Source: RPRI01 sp051233685 (GTDB lineage Bacteria > Desulfobacterota > Desulfobacteria > Desulfobacterales > RPRI01). From it: 64,000 nt of DNA. Where the stretch lies: assembly GCF_051233685.1 (NCBI RefSeq), contig NZ_JBAMMY010000155.1:42158-106157 (forward strand). Direction: 5' to 3'. The position numbers and the translations under genes are program-made. Of this stretch, positions 51,365 through 60,377 are shown piece by piece. A model generated the notes under the pieces. That model had not been told where the DNA came from. It searched no databases and was given only the letters and a program-made list of their open reading frames with translations. How positions within the stretch are numbered: the first letter of the stretch is position 1; every line of letters starts with the position of its first letter.

Positions 51365-51877
51365 CTACAAGCCTTCGGGCAATTTAACCTTAATAGTTTT
51401 ACAGTCAAGATCAATATCTAAAACAACGGATTCCAATGCTGGTATAAGAACTTCTTTTTCTTCATTTTTTACAACATATACATCATTGCTGCCTGTTTGT
51501 ATAATCGATTCAATCACACCAAGGAAATCACCATCAGCTGTATATACATTCAGACCGATTATATCATCCCAGTAATAAGTTTTATCTTCAAGCCTGGGAA
51601 GTTTTGCCTTTTCAATAAAAAGCTCGTATCCCTTTAAACTTTGAGCTAAAACCCTTGAATCAATTCCTTCAAACTCAACAAGAATAAAACGGGAATGGAG
51701 TGCAGACCATTTTATTCTGTAAGAAGAACCGGCGGAATCAGGGTCATTTTTTATACAAAGTGTATTTCCTGTTTCAAAAGCAGAAAAGGTCCCCGAATAG
51801 GAATAGATCTTCATTGCACCATGGATTCCATGGGCATTCACAATTTTTCCTATTGGAAGAAACCCCTTTTTACTCAC
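51365..51877 (-). CDS. rimM: 16S rRNA processing factor RimM
   Basis: RimM assists assembly of the 30S head and binds S19. The N-terminal RimM domain begins FLPIGKIVNAHGIHGAMKIYS; the C-terminal PRC-barrel contains YYWDDIIGLNVYTADGDFLG, VIESIIQTGSNDVYVVKN and EVLIPALESVVLDIDLD. 170 residues. Gene order with rpsP, khpA and trmD is standard, and the short gaps suggest cotranscription. Confidence 0.95.
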   Translation of the reverse strand: MSKKGFLPIGKIVNAHGIHGAMKIYSYSGTFSAFETGNTLCIKNDPDSAGSSYRIKWSALHSRFILVEFEGIDSRVLAQSLKGYELFIEKAKLPRLEDKTYYWDDIIGLNVYTADGDFLGVIESIIQTGSNDVYVVKNEEKEVLIPALESVVLDIDLDCKTIKVKLPEGL

Positions 51878-51880
51878 AGA

Positions 51881-52111
51881 TTATTCGATAATTTCCAAAA
51901 CAGTGCGTTTTTTTACTTTTGCAGATGCAGCACTCAATATTGTCCGCATTGCCCGGGCAGTTCGGCCCTGCTTCCCTATTACCTTTCCCAGATCCTCTTT
52001 AGCCACTTTAAGTTCTAAAACTGAGGTTTGGTTCCCAAGTACCTCTTCAACTTTAACTTGCTCAGGATTATCAACCAGGGCCTGCGCTATGTAATAGATC
52101 AGATCTTTCAT
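51881..52111 (-). CDS. khpA: KH-domain RNA-binding protein KhpA
   Basis: A 76-residue single-KH protein with the GxxG loop as GKVIGKQGRTARAMRTIL. KhpA binds RNA together with KhpB in many bacteria and affects ribosome and cell-wall-related transcripts. It is located between rpsP and rimM, as is typical, with only three bases before rimM. Confidence 0.93.
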   Translation of the reverse strand: MKDLIYYIAQALVDNPEQVKVEEVLGNQTSVLELKVAKEDLGKVIGKQGRTARAMRTILSAASAKVKKRTVLEIIE

Positions 52112-52179
52112 GGCTCCATCTCCTTTTTAATTTGCGGTTGAGGATAAGGGTACAACACAATCAACTATCTAATAATCAA

Positions 52180-52419
52180 CTATATCTTTTCTTTTTTCAA
52201 AATATTTTTCACTGTATCCGTTGGTTTTGCTCCCATACCGATCCAATGTTTTATCCGTTCCCCCTTGAGAGAGACCTTTGCAGGATTCAAAACCGGATCA
52301 TATGTTCCTACTGCTTCTATATACCTGCCATCCCTTGGATGTTCGGAATCGGCAATGACAATTCTGTAAAAGGGCCTTTTTTTTGCTCCATGCCTTGCCA
52401 ATCTGATTTTAACTGCCAT
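52180..52419 (-). CDS. rpsP: ribosomal protein S16
   Basis: A 79-residue ribosomal protein with the full S16 pattern: AVKIRLARHGAKKRPFYRIV, ADSEHPRDGRYIEAVGTYDP, and IKHWIGMGAKPTDTVKNIL. It leads into khpA and follows ffh by 15 bases. Confidence 0.96.
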   Translation of the reverse strand: MAVKIRLARHGAKKRPFYRIVIADSEHPRDGRYIEAVGTYDPVLNPAKVSLKGERIKHWIGMGAKPTDTVKNILKKEKI

Positions 52420-52434
52420 ATTTTCGCTTCTCCT

Positions 52435-53766
52435 CTAAAACGGCAGCATGCCACGTTTAATGCCGCGCATACCGCCTTTATTGATTTGTTTCATTATTTT
52501 CATAGCCTGGGCATAATTTTTAAGAAGTCTGTTAATGTCTTGTACGCTAGTTCCACTCCCCTTGGCAATCCTTTTTCTTCGATTTCCATTAATTATGGTA
52601 TATTGCCTGCGTTCCATGGGAGTCATGGAATTAATTATCGCTTCAATTTTGACCAACTCTTTTTCGTCAACCTGCAAGTTCTTAAGCTGTTTGTTTTTGC
52701 CCAATCCGGGAATCATGCCCAGTATTTCGGATATTGAACCCATTTTTCGAATCTGACCCATCTGGTCGCGAAAATCTTCCAGAGTAAACTGGCTTTTTCT
52801 CAGTTTTCTTTCAAGCTCAACAGCTTGTTTTTCATCGGAAACGGACTGTGCCTTTTCAATAAAGGTAAGGATGTCACCCATTCCGAGTATTCTTGAAGAC
52901 ATTCTGTCAGGATAAAATGGCTCCAAAGCGCTTAGTTTTTCACCTACCCCTATAAATTTTATTGGCTTGTTCGTTATCGCCTTAATAGATAACGCAGCAC
53001 CGCCTCTGGCATCTCCATCCATTTTGGTAAGAATGACACCACCGATATCAAGCGAGCTGTCAAACGATTTTGAAATATTCACAGCATCCTGACCTGTCAT
53101 AGCATCAGCAACAAGAAGTATATCCGATGGTTTAACCGCATTCTTTATTCGGCTCAGCTCCGCCATAAGCTCTTCATTAATATGAAGACGGCCTGCCGTA
53201 TCAAGGATAAGAGTATCACAGCCCAGTTTCTGGGCAGTCGTTTTTGCTTTTAAGCAGATATCAACAGGATCCATATCAACAGATGATTCAAAAGCAGGAA
53301 CACCTATTTGTTCCGCTATTTTTCTCAACTGGTCAATAGCAGCAGGACGGTAAACATCAGCAGGGACAAGAAAAGGTTTCCTGCCTTTTTGCCGTAAAAA
53401 AATTGCGATTTTTCCGGCTGTAGTTGTTTTACCCGAACCCTGGAGACCTACAAGCATTATAGAGACAGGCACAGAACCTGAAAGAACAATTTCCTGATGC
53501 GAAGAACCCATAAGCCTGGTAAGTTCATCATTTACAATTTTAATAACCTGATGCCCAGGCGTCAGGCTGGCCATTACTTCCTGACCTAAAGAACGTTCTT
53601 TTATATCCGCAACAAGCTTTTTTACAACCTTGTAATGAACATCGGCTTCAAGAAGCGCCATTCTGACTTCTTTCAAGCCCTCCTCAATGTTCTTCTCGGT
53701 TAATTTGCCGTGTCCTTTGAGTTGCTTGAATATATTTTCTAGTTTTTCGCTTAAACTATCAAACAT
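52435..53766 (-). CDS. ffh: signal recognition particle protein Ffh
   Basis: Ffh is the GTPase of the signal recognition particle and targets membrane proteins during translation. The NG domain shows LVGLQGSGKTTTAGKIAIFL (P-loop), DTAGRLHINEELM and GVILTKMDGDARGGAALSI; the C-terminal M domain contains the RNA-binding part KGSGTSVQDINRLLKNYAQA and a methionine-rich end MKIMKQINKGGMRGIKRGML. 443 residues, complete. The upstream 560 bases are gene-free apart from the small frame listed next. Confidence 0.96.
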   Translation of the reverse strand: MFDSLSEKLENIFKQLKGHGKLTEKNIEEGLKEVRMALLEADVHYKVVKKLVADIKERSLGQEVMASLTPGHQVIKIVNDELTRLMGSSHQEIVLSGSVPVSIMLVGLQGSGKTTTAGKIAIFLRQKGRKPFLVPADVYRPAAIDQLRKIAEQIGVPAFESSVDMDPVDICLKAKTTAQKLGCDTLILDTAGRLHINEELMAELSRIKNAVKPSDILLVADAMTGQDAVNISKSFDSSLDIGGVILTKMDGDARGGAALSIKAITNKPIKFIGVGEKLSALEPFYPDRMSSRILGMGDILTFIEKAQSVSDEKQAVELERKLRKSQFTLEDFRDQMGQIRKMGSISEILGMIPGLGKNKQLKNLQVDEKELVKIEAIINSMTPMERRQYTIINGNRRKRIAKGSGTSVQDINRLLKNYAQAMKIMKQINKGGMRGIKRGMLPF

Positions 53767-54128
53767 AATTAATAAACAATCTATTTATCTATAATTTTGA
53801 AATATTATCAAAAGTTATTTCTTTATTAAGAATCCGGCAAATACCTTTTTGATTGGTATGAGAAGATAAGCTCTCTACCGCTATTACCGATATCCAAAAC
53901 GGCCTAAATAAAATATTGAAAATAATTCTAATTTTATGATATGTCAAGAATAATATTAAGTGCCCGGAGAAGTTGAATAATTTGATAACAATCTTGATGT
54001 TTCCTGAATTATTATCCGCATTTTAACCTGTTAACAATAAAATCACAATTAATATCATATAGATCAATTTGAATTAAAGAAGAACAATCAAATAAACGGC
54101 ATGTTACACAAAAATACCTGCAATTTGT

Positions 54129-54218
54129 TCAGAGTCCGTACATCCTGTATACAGCAAGTCCCAGTATAATAATCCCGATTATAAGCGACAGTATCAACTG
54201 GTCAGTACTAAATCTCAT
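54129..54218 (-). CDS. possible 29-residue single-membrane-helix protein
   Basis: A very short frame from ATG 54218, MRFSTDQLILSLIIGIIILG and then LAVYRMYGL, predicted to be a polar start followed by one membrane helix with a positive tail. GGTGA precedes the ATG closely. It lies downstream of lysC and upstream of ffh in the otherwise gene-free stretch 53767-54330. Such proteins are easily missed; coding is uncertain because of its size. Confidence 0.35.
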   Translation of the reverse strand: MRFSTDQLILSLIIGIIILGLAVYRMYGL

Positions 54219-54301
54219 ATTCACCATTTGTCAGCAATTATCTTTTTTTTACCATTCAAGAGCACATGAACTCATCAGCCTTTTTTCCCCTTCACCCTCA
54301 A

Positions 54302-54340
54302 AAGCTTATGAGCTTACGAACTTATTAGCTCTATTTATCC
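54302..54340. repeat. AT-rich reiterated repeat (AGCTTATGAGCT family), copy 2
   Basis: AAGCTTATGAGCTTACGAAC followed by TTATTAGCTCTATTTATCC shares its words AGCTTATGAGCT, AGCTTACGAACT and TTATTAGCT with the stretch at 24655-24765. It overlaps the end of lysC and the gap behind it. A shorter relative (GCATAAGCTCTTAAAG) is near 48891. Confidence 0.5.
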
Positions 54341-55545
54341 AAACCAAATTCAGCATGAAGAACACGAACAGCGAGTTCGGCGTATTTCTCTTCTATAAGA
54401 CAAGATATTCTGATTTCTGAAGTACTTATCAGCAGCACATTTATGTTATCTCTTGCAAGCGCTGAAAACATCCTTGCAGCAACACCGGAATGGTTCTTCA
54501 TTCCAACGCCTGCAACCGAAACCTTGGCAACGTTTTCATCAACCAGAACAGCTTCGGCGCCTATTTCACCGGCTACCTTCGTCTCAATCTCAACTGCTTT
54601 CTTAAAATCCGATTTGGGAACTGTGAACGTGAGATCTGTCAATCCTTCAGCGCGGGTATTTTGTATTATCATATCCACAAGTATCCCTGCATCTGCAATC
54701 GGTGTGAATATTTTTGCGGCTATACCCGGCTGGTCAACAACTTTTTTCAAGGTAATGCGGGCTTCATTTTTGCTGTGAGTTACACCGGATACAACAAGTC
54801 GTTCCATATCCGAATATTCATTTACCACCATAGTTCCCTCCTCAAGTGAAAACGATGACCTTAGATGTATAGGAACATCATATTTTTTCGCAAATTCAAC
54901 GGATCTGATCTGTAGAACCTTTGCTCCAAGACTCGACATTTCAAGCATCTCATCATAAGATATTTTATCAAGTTTTCTTGCCTTTTTGCACACATTGGGA
55001 TCAGCCGTATATATTCCATCCACATCCGTATATATTTCACATATATCGGCTTTTAGCGCTGCTGCCACAGCAACGGCTGTTGTATCCGAACCTCCGCGTC
55101 CAAGTGTTGTCAGATTTCCATTCGAATCCATACCCTGAAAACCTGCAATAACAACTATTATCCGCTGATCAAGATACTTTCTGATATTATCAGCATTGAT
55201 TCCGCCAATCCTGGCATTTCCGAAATCACTGTTAGTCAGAATTTTAGCCTGATGCCCCAAAAGGGATACGGCAGGATAGTTCATACCCTTTAGCATCATG
55301 GCAAGAATTGCAACAGTAGTCTGCTCTCCGGTATTCAGCAGAACATCAAGTTCGCGTTTATCGGGAGAATAAGCGGCCTGTTCTGCCATTTTTATGAGAC
55401 TATCAGTAACCCCCGACATCGCTGAAAGAACTACTACTACATCGTTTTTCTCATCAAACGTCTTTGATACGCGCATTGCGACATTACGAATACGCTCAAT
55501 ATCGCCTACCGATGTTCCTCCGAATTTTTGTACAATTAAACTCAT
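54331..55545 (-). CDS. lysC: aspartate kinase
   Basis: Aspartate kinase starts the pathway to lysine, methionine and threonine. The N-terminal catalytic part shows IVQKFGGTSVGDIERIRNVA, NTGEQTTVAILAMMLKG and TTLGRGGSDTTAVAVAAALK; two ACT domains at the end (VSGVTHSKNEARITLKKV; KVSVAGVGMKNHSGVAARMF) bind the feedback inhibitor. 404 residues as a single alpha-type enzyme. It follows tsaE by 8 bases. Confidence 0.95.
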   Translation of the reverse strand: MSLIVQKFGGTSVGDIERIRNVAMRVSKTFDEKNDVVVVLSAMSGVTDSLIKMAEQAAYSPDKRELDVLLNTGEQTTVAILAMMLKGMNYPAVSLLGHQAKILTNSDFGNARIGGINADNIRKYLDQRIIVVIAGFQGMDSNGNLTTLGRGGSDTTAVAVAAALKADICEIYTDVDGIYTADPNVCKKARKLDKISYDEMLEMSSLGAKVLQIRSVEFAKKYDVPIHLRSSFSLEEGTMVVNEYSDMERLVVSGVTHSKNEARITLKKVVDQPGIAAKIFTPIADAGILVDMIIQNTRAEGLTDLTFTVPKSDFKKAVEIETKVAGEIGAEAVLVDENVAKVSVAGVGMKNHSGVAARMFSALARDNINVLLISTSEIRISCLIEEKYAELAVRVLHAEFGLDK

Positions 55546-55552
55546 TTTCCCC

Positions 55553-56065
55553 TCATAGATCTGTAATCAGGCTTGCGGTTTCATTACCGAACGCAGTTAT
55601 CTGAAATTTTCTTGTATCATCACCTGTTATTTCTATATGAACCGACAAATACTGAGCCGGAAATTCGTTTTTCAATAAGTCGGGCCATTCAATAGCAAAA
55701 ACTCCGAAACTGTCAAGTATTTCATAAAGCCCTGTATCATAAATATCATCTTTATCTGTCAGACGGTATAAATCAATATGGAAAAGGGAAATTCGTCCCG
55801 GATATTCATGAATAATTGAATAAGTCGGGCTTGTGACATAAAATCTGGCCGGCACTTCAAGCCCATTGGCAAGACCCTGTACAAATGATGTTTTCCCGCT
55901 TCCAAGCTCTCCTGACAATGCAATTATAATTCTATTTGTAATTTTCCTGCCGATTTTTTCTCCCAGATTTTGAGTTTCGGCACAGGAACCTGTAATAACA
56001 TCTGCAGTCAGAGTGTTTGCAGCAAGTTTGCTCAAGGAAACCATTCTTATAAGTCTCCAAAGCAT
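55553..56065 (-). CDS. tsaE: tRNA threonylcarbamoyladenosine biosynthesis ATPase TsaE
   Basis: TsaE supplies ATPase function to the complex that forms t6A at tRNA position 37. It shows the Walker A motif in IIALSGELGSGKTSFVQGLA, followed by SPTYSIIHEYPGRISLFHID and LYRLTDKDDIYDTGLYEIL. The start MLWRLIRM adds about 20 residues compared with many homologues, and the next internal start (M8) would also be plausible. It overlaps the nnr gene by 19 bases, so translation is coupled. Confidence 0.92.
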   Translation of the reverse strand: MLWRLIRMVSLSKLAANTLTADVITGSCAETQNLGEKIGRKITNRIIIALSGELGSGKTSFVQGLANGLEVPARFYVTSPTYSIIHEYPGRISLFHIDLYRLTDKDDIYDTGLYEILDSFGVFAIEWPDLLKNEFPAQYLSVHIEITGDDTRKFQITAFGNETASLITDL

Positions 56066-57612
56066 TTATTGGCATAAATCCCTATTTGCGCCGGCAGTAT
56101 TTTTAACATATCGGAGGCAAGATAGCCAAAAGGGCCTATGCTTTCCGAAAGAGCGTCTCCGGCAGCTCCGTGAAGATAAACTCCAAGCTTTGCGGCATCT
56201 TCAGCAGTATAATTCTGGGCAATAAATCCGGCGATAATTCCGGTTAGAACATCTCCCATCCCGCCGGATGCCATGCCTGAATTTCCGGTTGAATTAATAA
56301 ACACCCTTCCGTCCGGATGTGCTATTACAGTTCCTGCTCCTTTCAAAACAAGATGAACATTATGCTCTGTGGCAAATTCGCGTGCACAGACAACCCTGTT
56401 ACTCTGAATCTGTGCAATGGATTTACCCGTGAGTCTTGACATCTCACCGGGATGAGGAGTCAATACAGCAGGCGTTTTCAGCTTTTTAAGCTCATCGGTT
56501 TGTCCGGCAAGCAGATTAAGACCGTCTGCATCAAGAACAACAGGAATCTGCACCTCGCGAAGTATTCTGATAAGAAGCTTTTTAGTAGAAGGATCTGTTC
56601 CAAGCCCCGGGCCAAGTGCAATGCATTTCTTGCCTGCAACATTGTGCATAACAGAATCAAAAGAAGACTCCGAAAGAAAACCCTCGGAATTTTCAGAAAG
56701 CGGGCAAGACATGACTTCAAGAGTCGCTGATTCTATCACGCAGTGGAGACTTTTAGGCACACCAAGAGTAACAAGTCCGGCACCAGCTCTCATTGCAGCC
56801 ATAGCAGTCATTGATACAGCCCCGGTTTTTCCCGGAGAGCCTCCGATAACAAAAACATGGCCTGTACTTCCCTTATGGGCGTCTTTTCTTCTTGGTTCAA
56901 GAATGGAACTAATACGTTCATGTGTGAGCAGGCCTTGTTTCGGAGCGATTTTATCTGCAATAAAAGACGGGATGCCGATATCCACAATTTCAATTTCACC
57001 CGAACATCTTGCACCCGGATAAAGATAATGCCCCAATTTTGCATATCCAAAAGTTGCCGTCAATTCAGCATGAATGCATTCACCATGCATCTGTCCGTTG
57101 TCCGAATCAATTCCGGAAGCAATATCAACAGCAAACACAGGTTTATCAAGACTGTTTACATAAATTATGACATCTTTAATAATGCCTTCAATATTTGATT
57201 TCAAACCGGTTCCAAATATGGCATCAACCCATATATCCCTGTTTTGCATGAAATCCTGATTTGTTATAAAACTTTTACTGCCTGTTATTTCAAAAACCGG
57301 AATTTGCAGCGGATAAAGAAGCTTGAGGTTTTCAAGCGCATCTCCTTTGACAAGCGATGTTTTGGACAGAAGATATACATTTACATCAATTCCTTTCCGG
57401 GCAAGACGCCTTGCAATTACAAAACCATCACCGCCATTATTTCCGCGCCCTGCCAGAATACCAACTTTTTCAGATCCTTTTTTGCAAAATCTATCAAGAA
57501 ATATCTGCGTAGCACCGCACCCGGCATTTTCCATAAGCACACGGCCCGGAAGTCCGAAATCTATAGTACTTTTATCCATCTGCTGCATTTCACCAGCTGT
57601 TACAATGTACAT
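56047..57612 (-). CDS. nnr: bifunctional NAD(P)H-hydrate epimerase / dehydratase
   Basis: The protein repairs damaged NAD(P)H. The N-terminal epimerase domain (about residues 1-220) shows GNNGGDGFVIARRLARKG and VDAIFGTGL; the C-terminal dehydratase domain has HVFVIGGSPGKTGAVSMTAM, LGPGLGTD, DADGLNLLAG, LTPHPGEMSRL and GNSGMASGGMGDVLTGIIAG. 521 residues, full bifunctional form. It overlaps tsaE downstream. Confidence 0.95.
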   Translation of the reverse strand: MYIVTAGEMQQMDKSTIDFGLPGRVLMENAGCGATQIFLDRFCKKGSEKVGILAGRGNNGGDGFVIARRLARKGIDVNVYLLSKTSLVKGDALENLKLLYPLQIPVFEITGSKSFITNQDFMQNRDIWVDAIFGTGLKSNIEGIIKDVIIYVNSLDKPVFAVDIASGIDSDNGQMHGECIHAELTATFGYAKLGHYLYPGARCSGEIEIVDIGIPSFIADKIAPKQGLLTHERISSILEPRRKDAHKGSTGHVFVIGGSPGKTGAVSMTAMAAMRAGAGLVTLGVPKSLHCVIESATLEVMSCPLSENSEGFLSESSFDSVMHNVAGKKCIALGPGLGTDPSTKKLLIRILREVQIPVVLDADGLNLLAGQTDELKKLKTPAVLTPHPGEMSRLTGKSIAQIQSNRVVCAREFATEHNVHLVLKGAGTVIAHPDGRVFINSTGNSGMASGGMGDVLTGIIAGFIAQNYTAEDAAKLGVYLHGAAGDALSESIGPFGYLASDMLKILPAQIGIYANKCFGDL

Positions 57613-57643
57613 TTTTATCTCTCCGGAAAAAACATGCTCTATT

Positions 57644-58804
57644 TTACATTTTTCTTTTGTCGTTGAAAATATGATTTGAGATTACTACTTTCTGAATTTC
57701 CGATGTTCCTTCATAAATTGTAAAAACTCTTGCATCCCTGTAAAATCTCTCAACAGGATATTCTTTGATAAAACCATAGCCTCCATGCATTTGCAATGCT
57801 TTTGCGGTAACCCGGTTTACCATTTCGGAAGCAAACAGTTTTGCCATGGAAGCCTGTAGGGTATAGTTTACGCCTTTATCTTTCATGGCCGCAGCCGAAA
57901 ACATCAGCTGCCGCGCAGCTTCAACTTCGGTCGCCATTTCAGCTACCATCCAGCGAAGGCCCTGAAATTTGGAAATAGTCTGACCAAACTGTTCACGCTG
58001 AGTTGAATATTTAACTGCTGCGTCAAGCGCCGCCTGGGCGACTCCGACCGATTGCGCGGCAATTCCGATTCTGCCGCCGTCAAGCGCCGACATTGCTATT
58101 TTAAAGCCGTCTCCCTCACTGCCCAGAAGATCATCTTTATGCACCCGGCAATTATCAAAAACAAGATCACAGGTATCGGAACCACGAAGTCCCATCTTGT
58201 CTTCCACTTTTCCCACTATTAATCCGGGAGTATCCTTTACTACTATAAATGCGCTGATACCCTTGTGCTTTTTTGCAGAATCAGTAATTGCCGTAACTAT
58301 TGTAAGTCCTGCATTTTTTCCGGTTGTAATAAAACGTTTGGTCCCATTTAACACATAATATTCACCGTCTTTTACCGCCGAAGTCTTCTGGCTTACCGGA
58401 TCGGAACCTGCCTGCGGTTCAGTCATTGCAAAAGCACCTATCATCTCTCCTGAAGCAAGCGACTTTAAATACCGCACCTTCTGATCATCACTCCCGTATC
58501 TTAATATGCTTTCACACACTATCGAGTTATGAACAGACATCACAACAGCGGTTGAGGCACACGAATATGCAATTTCGGAAAGGGCAAGGACATAGCTTAT
58601 TGTATCGGTACCTGAGCCTCCGTATTCAGGAGGAATCATCATACCCATGAGTCCGAGCTCTGCCATTTTTTCGCAGTTTTCAGCAGGAAACTCTTTGCTC
58701 AAATCACGTTCCATAGCTGTAACAGCTACAAATTTGCGCGAAAACTCCCTTACCATATCCCGGATCATCAGCTGTTCATCTGTAAGAAAATAAGACATTT
58801 TCAA
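57644..58804 (-). CDS. acyl-CoA dehydrogenase
   Basis: A 386-residue FAD enzyme of the short/medium-chain acyl-CoA dehydrogenase family that introduces a trans-2 double bond into acyl-CoA. Family motifs are GAFAMTEPQAGSDPVSQKT (substrate/FAD binding), FITTGKNAGL, GGRIGIAAQSVGVAQAALD, and the C-terminal YEGTSEIQK with the catalytic glutamate. Together with the thiolase, hydroxyacyl-CoA dehydrogenase and XRE-cupin regulator upstream it suggests fatty acid or butyryl-CoA metabolism. An inverted-repeat element separates it from the regulator gene. No EtfAB is seen in the window. Confidence 0.93.
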   Translation of the reverse strand: MKMSYFLTDEQLMIRDMVREFSRKFVAVTAMERDLSKEFPAENCEKMAELGLMGMMIPPEYGGSGTDTISYVLALSEIAYSCASTAVVMSVHNSIVCESILRYGSDDQKVRYLKSLASGEMIGAFAMTEPQAGSDPVSQKTSAVKDGEYYVLNGTKRFITTGKNAGLTIVTAITDSAKKHKGISAFIVVKDTPGLIVGKVEDKMGLRGSDTCDLVFDNCRVHKDDLLGSEGDGFKIAMSALDGGRIGIAAQSVGVAQAALDAAVKYSTQREQFGQTISKFQGLRWMVAEMATEVEAARQLMFSAAAMKDKGVNYTLQASMAKLFASEMVNRVTAKALQMHGGYGFIKEYPVERFYRDARVFTIYEGTSEIQKVVISNHIFNDKRKM

Positions 58805-58820
58805 CTCTCTTTAAGTATAG

Positions 58821-58937
58821 ACTTTCAGATAATGTTTTTGGCAAGGCCAGAAGGAGCCCCACTGAGTAAGACGTACAGTTGGTACGTTGTCGAAGGGGGG
58901 CGACTGATAACGCAGTCCAAAAACTTTATCTGAAAGT
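58821..58937. repeat. 117-bp inverted-repeat element (MITE-like) with internal palindrome
   Basis: A 21-bp left arm (58821-58841, starting ACTTTCAGATAA) has its inverted counterpart at 58917-58937 with one mismatch. Inside is ACGTACAGTTGGTACGT, a six-base perfect palindrome with a five-base loop, and GAAGGGGGGCGAC. It sits five bases before the regulator's stop and 17 bases after the acyl-CoA dehydrogenase start, so it could affect processing or termination between the two. No coding sequence. Confidence 0.7.
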
Positions 58938-58942
58938 TTAAA

Positions 58943-59494
58943 TCACGGCCCGTAAATAACCACAAGAAGCTCGGCAATATTTTTGCCTACATTTCTGAGC
59001 ATATGCCTTATCCCTGAATTAAAATGGAGCGAATCACCCTCAGAAAGTTTGTTTGTATGTTCTCCTACAATCACCTCCACTTTTCCTTTGAGCACATAAA
59101 CAAATTCTTCACCCTCATGATGATACCCAACACCTTTATGTTCCTGCAAAGGCTCAACAGTTACCTTGAAAGCCTTTAAATGCTTGTTTTCCGCTCCCGG
59201 CGTAAGATTAGTATAAGCATAATTTTCCGTTCGCTTGGAATAATCTTTACTGCGCTTTTTAAAAGCCGATTCCTGCTCTCTTAAGAAAAAACCCGAATCT
59301 ATTTCAAGGGCTTTTGCAATCTGGAGAAGTGCGCCGACAGGAGGAAATACCTTGCCGGCCTCAATTTCTTTAAGATAATCTATTGAAAACCCCGTTTCAT
59401 TGGCTATCCGGTCAAGAACCACCTTTTTTTCCGTTCTGATTTTCTGGATTTTCTTTCCAACACCAAGTATGGAATCGGCTTTTTTTGCTGTCAT
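58943..59494 (-). CDS. XRE-cupin transcription regulator
   Basis: A 183-residue regulator with an N-terminal helix-turn-helix of the XRE type (KIQKIRTEKKVVLDRIANET, DYLKEIEAGKVFPPVGALLQIAKALEI) and a C-terminal cupin barrel (GVGYHHEGEEFVYVLKGKVE, LSEGDSLHFNSGIRHMLRNV). Cupin regulators of this group sense small molecules and control the adjacent metabolic operon. It lies 12 bases after the hydroxyacyl-CoA dehydrogenase gene, so it is probably an autoregulated part of the acyl-CoA operon. Ligand unknown. Confidence 0.9.
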   Translation of the reverse strand: MTAKKADSILGVGKKIQKIRTEKKVVLDRIANETGFSIDYLKEIEAGKVFPPVGALLQIAKALEIDSGFFLREQESAFKKRSKDYSKRTENYAYTNLTPGAENKHLKAFKVTVEPLQEHKGVGYHHEGEEFVYVLKGKVEVIVGEHTNKLSEGDSLHFNSGIRHMLRNVGKNIAELLVVIYGP

Positions 59495-59506
59495 GGCATA
59501 CCCTTT

Positions 59507-60358
59507 TTATTTGTACTCGTAAAAACCGCGGCCAGTTTTCTTCCCAAACCATCCGGCTTCCACATATTTCCGAAGCAGTGGACATGGCCTGTATTTTGAA
59601 TCTTTGAATCCGTCATATATTGTTTCCATTATTGCAAGACAGGTATCAAGTCCTATAAGATCGGCAAGAGCAAGAGGCCCCATAGGATGATTCATTCCAA
59701 GTTTCATAACCGTGTCTATGTCTTCTTTTGTTCCTACTCCCTGATAAAGACAAAAGATTGCTTCATTTATCATGGGCATAAGAACCCTGTTGGCAATAAA
59801 ACCGGGATAGTCTTCCGAAGAAGCCGGAGTTTTACCGAATTTAATCGAAAGTTCCCATGTAGTTTTAAAGGTCTCATCCGAAGTTGCAATTCCACGTATA
59901 ACCTCAACAAGTTTCATAACAGGCACAGGATTCATAAAATGCATCCCGATTATTTTATCGGGCCTTTTTGTCTGAGCTGCTATGCGCCCTATCGGGATAG
60001 AAGAAGTATTTGTGGAAAGAATTATATTTTCAGGACATACCTTATCAAGATCTCTAAATATCTGAAATTTTAAGGTCTCATTTTCAGTCGCCGCTTCCAC
60101 GACAAAATCTGCTTCGGCCATATCTTTAAGATCAGTGCTTGTTCTAATGCGTTTTAAAACCGCATCTTTTTCTTCGGCAGTCATCTTTCCCTTGTCAACA
60201 CTTCGGGATAGATTTTTTGTGATAGTAGCAAGACCACGCTCGACAAACTCGCTTTTTATATCATTCATTATAACATCAACACCACTCATGGCGGCAACCT
60301 GAGCGATACCGTTTCCCATCTGACCTGCTCCTACAACACCAAATTTTTTAATATCCAT
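59507..60358 (-). CDS. 3-hydroxybutyryl-CoA dehydrogenase (second copy)
   Basis: A NAD(P)-dependent 3-hydroxyacyl-CoA dehydrogenase with FGVVGAGQMGNGIAQVAAMS (GxGxxG), GMHFMNPVPVMKLVEVIRGI and YPGFIANRVLMPMINEAI, ending VEAGWFGKKTGRGFYEYK. 283 residues, standard for the soluble single-domain enzyme of the butyrate pathway. It lies 20 bases after the thiolase stop and just before the regulator gene, making a thl-hbd-regulator arrangement. The first copy (32776) has a divergent N-terminus (LYVLGAGKVGMSIVQAFAQ). Confidence 0.94.
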   Translation of the reverse strand: MDIKKFGVVGAGQMGNGIAQVAAMSGVDVIMNDIKSEFVERGLATITKNLSRSVDKGKMTAEEKDAVLKRIRTSTDLKDMAEADFVVEAATENETLKFQIFRDLDKVCPENIILSTNTSSIPIGRIAAQTKRPDKIIGMHFMNPVPVMKLVEVIRGIATSDETFKTTWELSIKFGKTPASSEDYPGFIANRVLMPMINEAIFCLYQGVGTKEDIDTVMKLGMNHPMGPLALADLIGLDTCLAIMETIYDGFKDSKYRPCPLLRKYVEAGWFGKKTGRGFYEYK

Positions 60359-60377
60359 TATTTTCTCCTTTATTATT

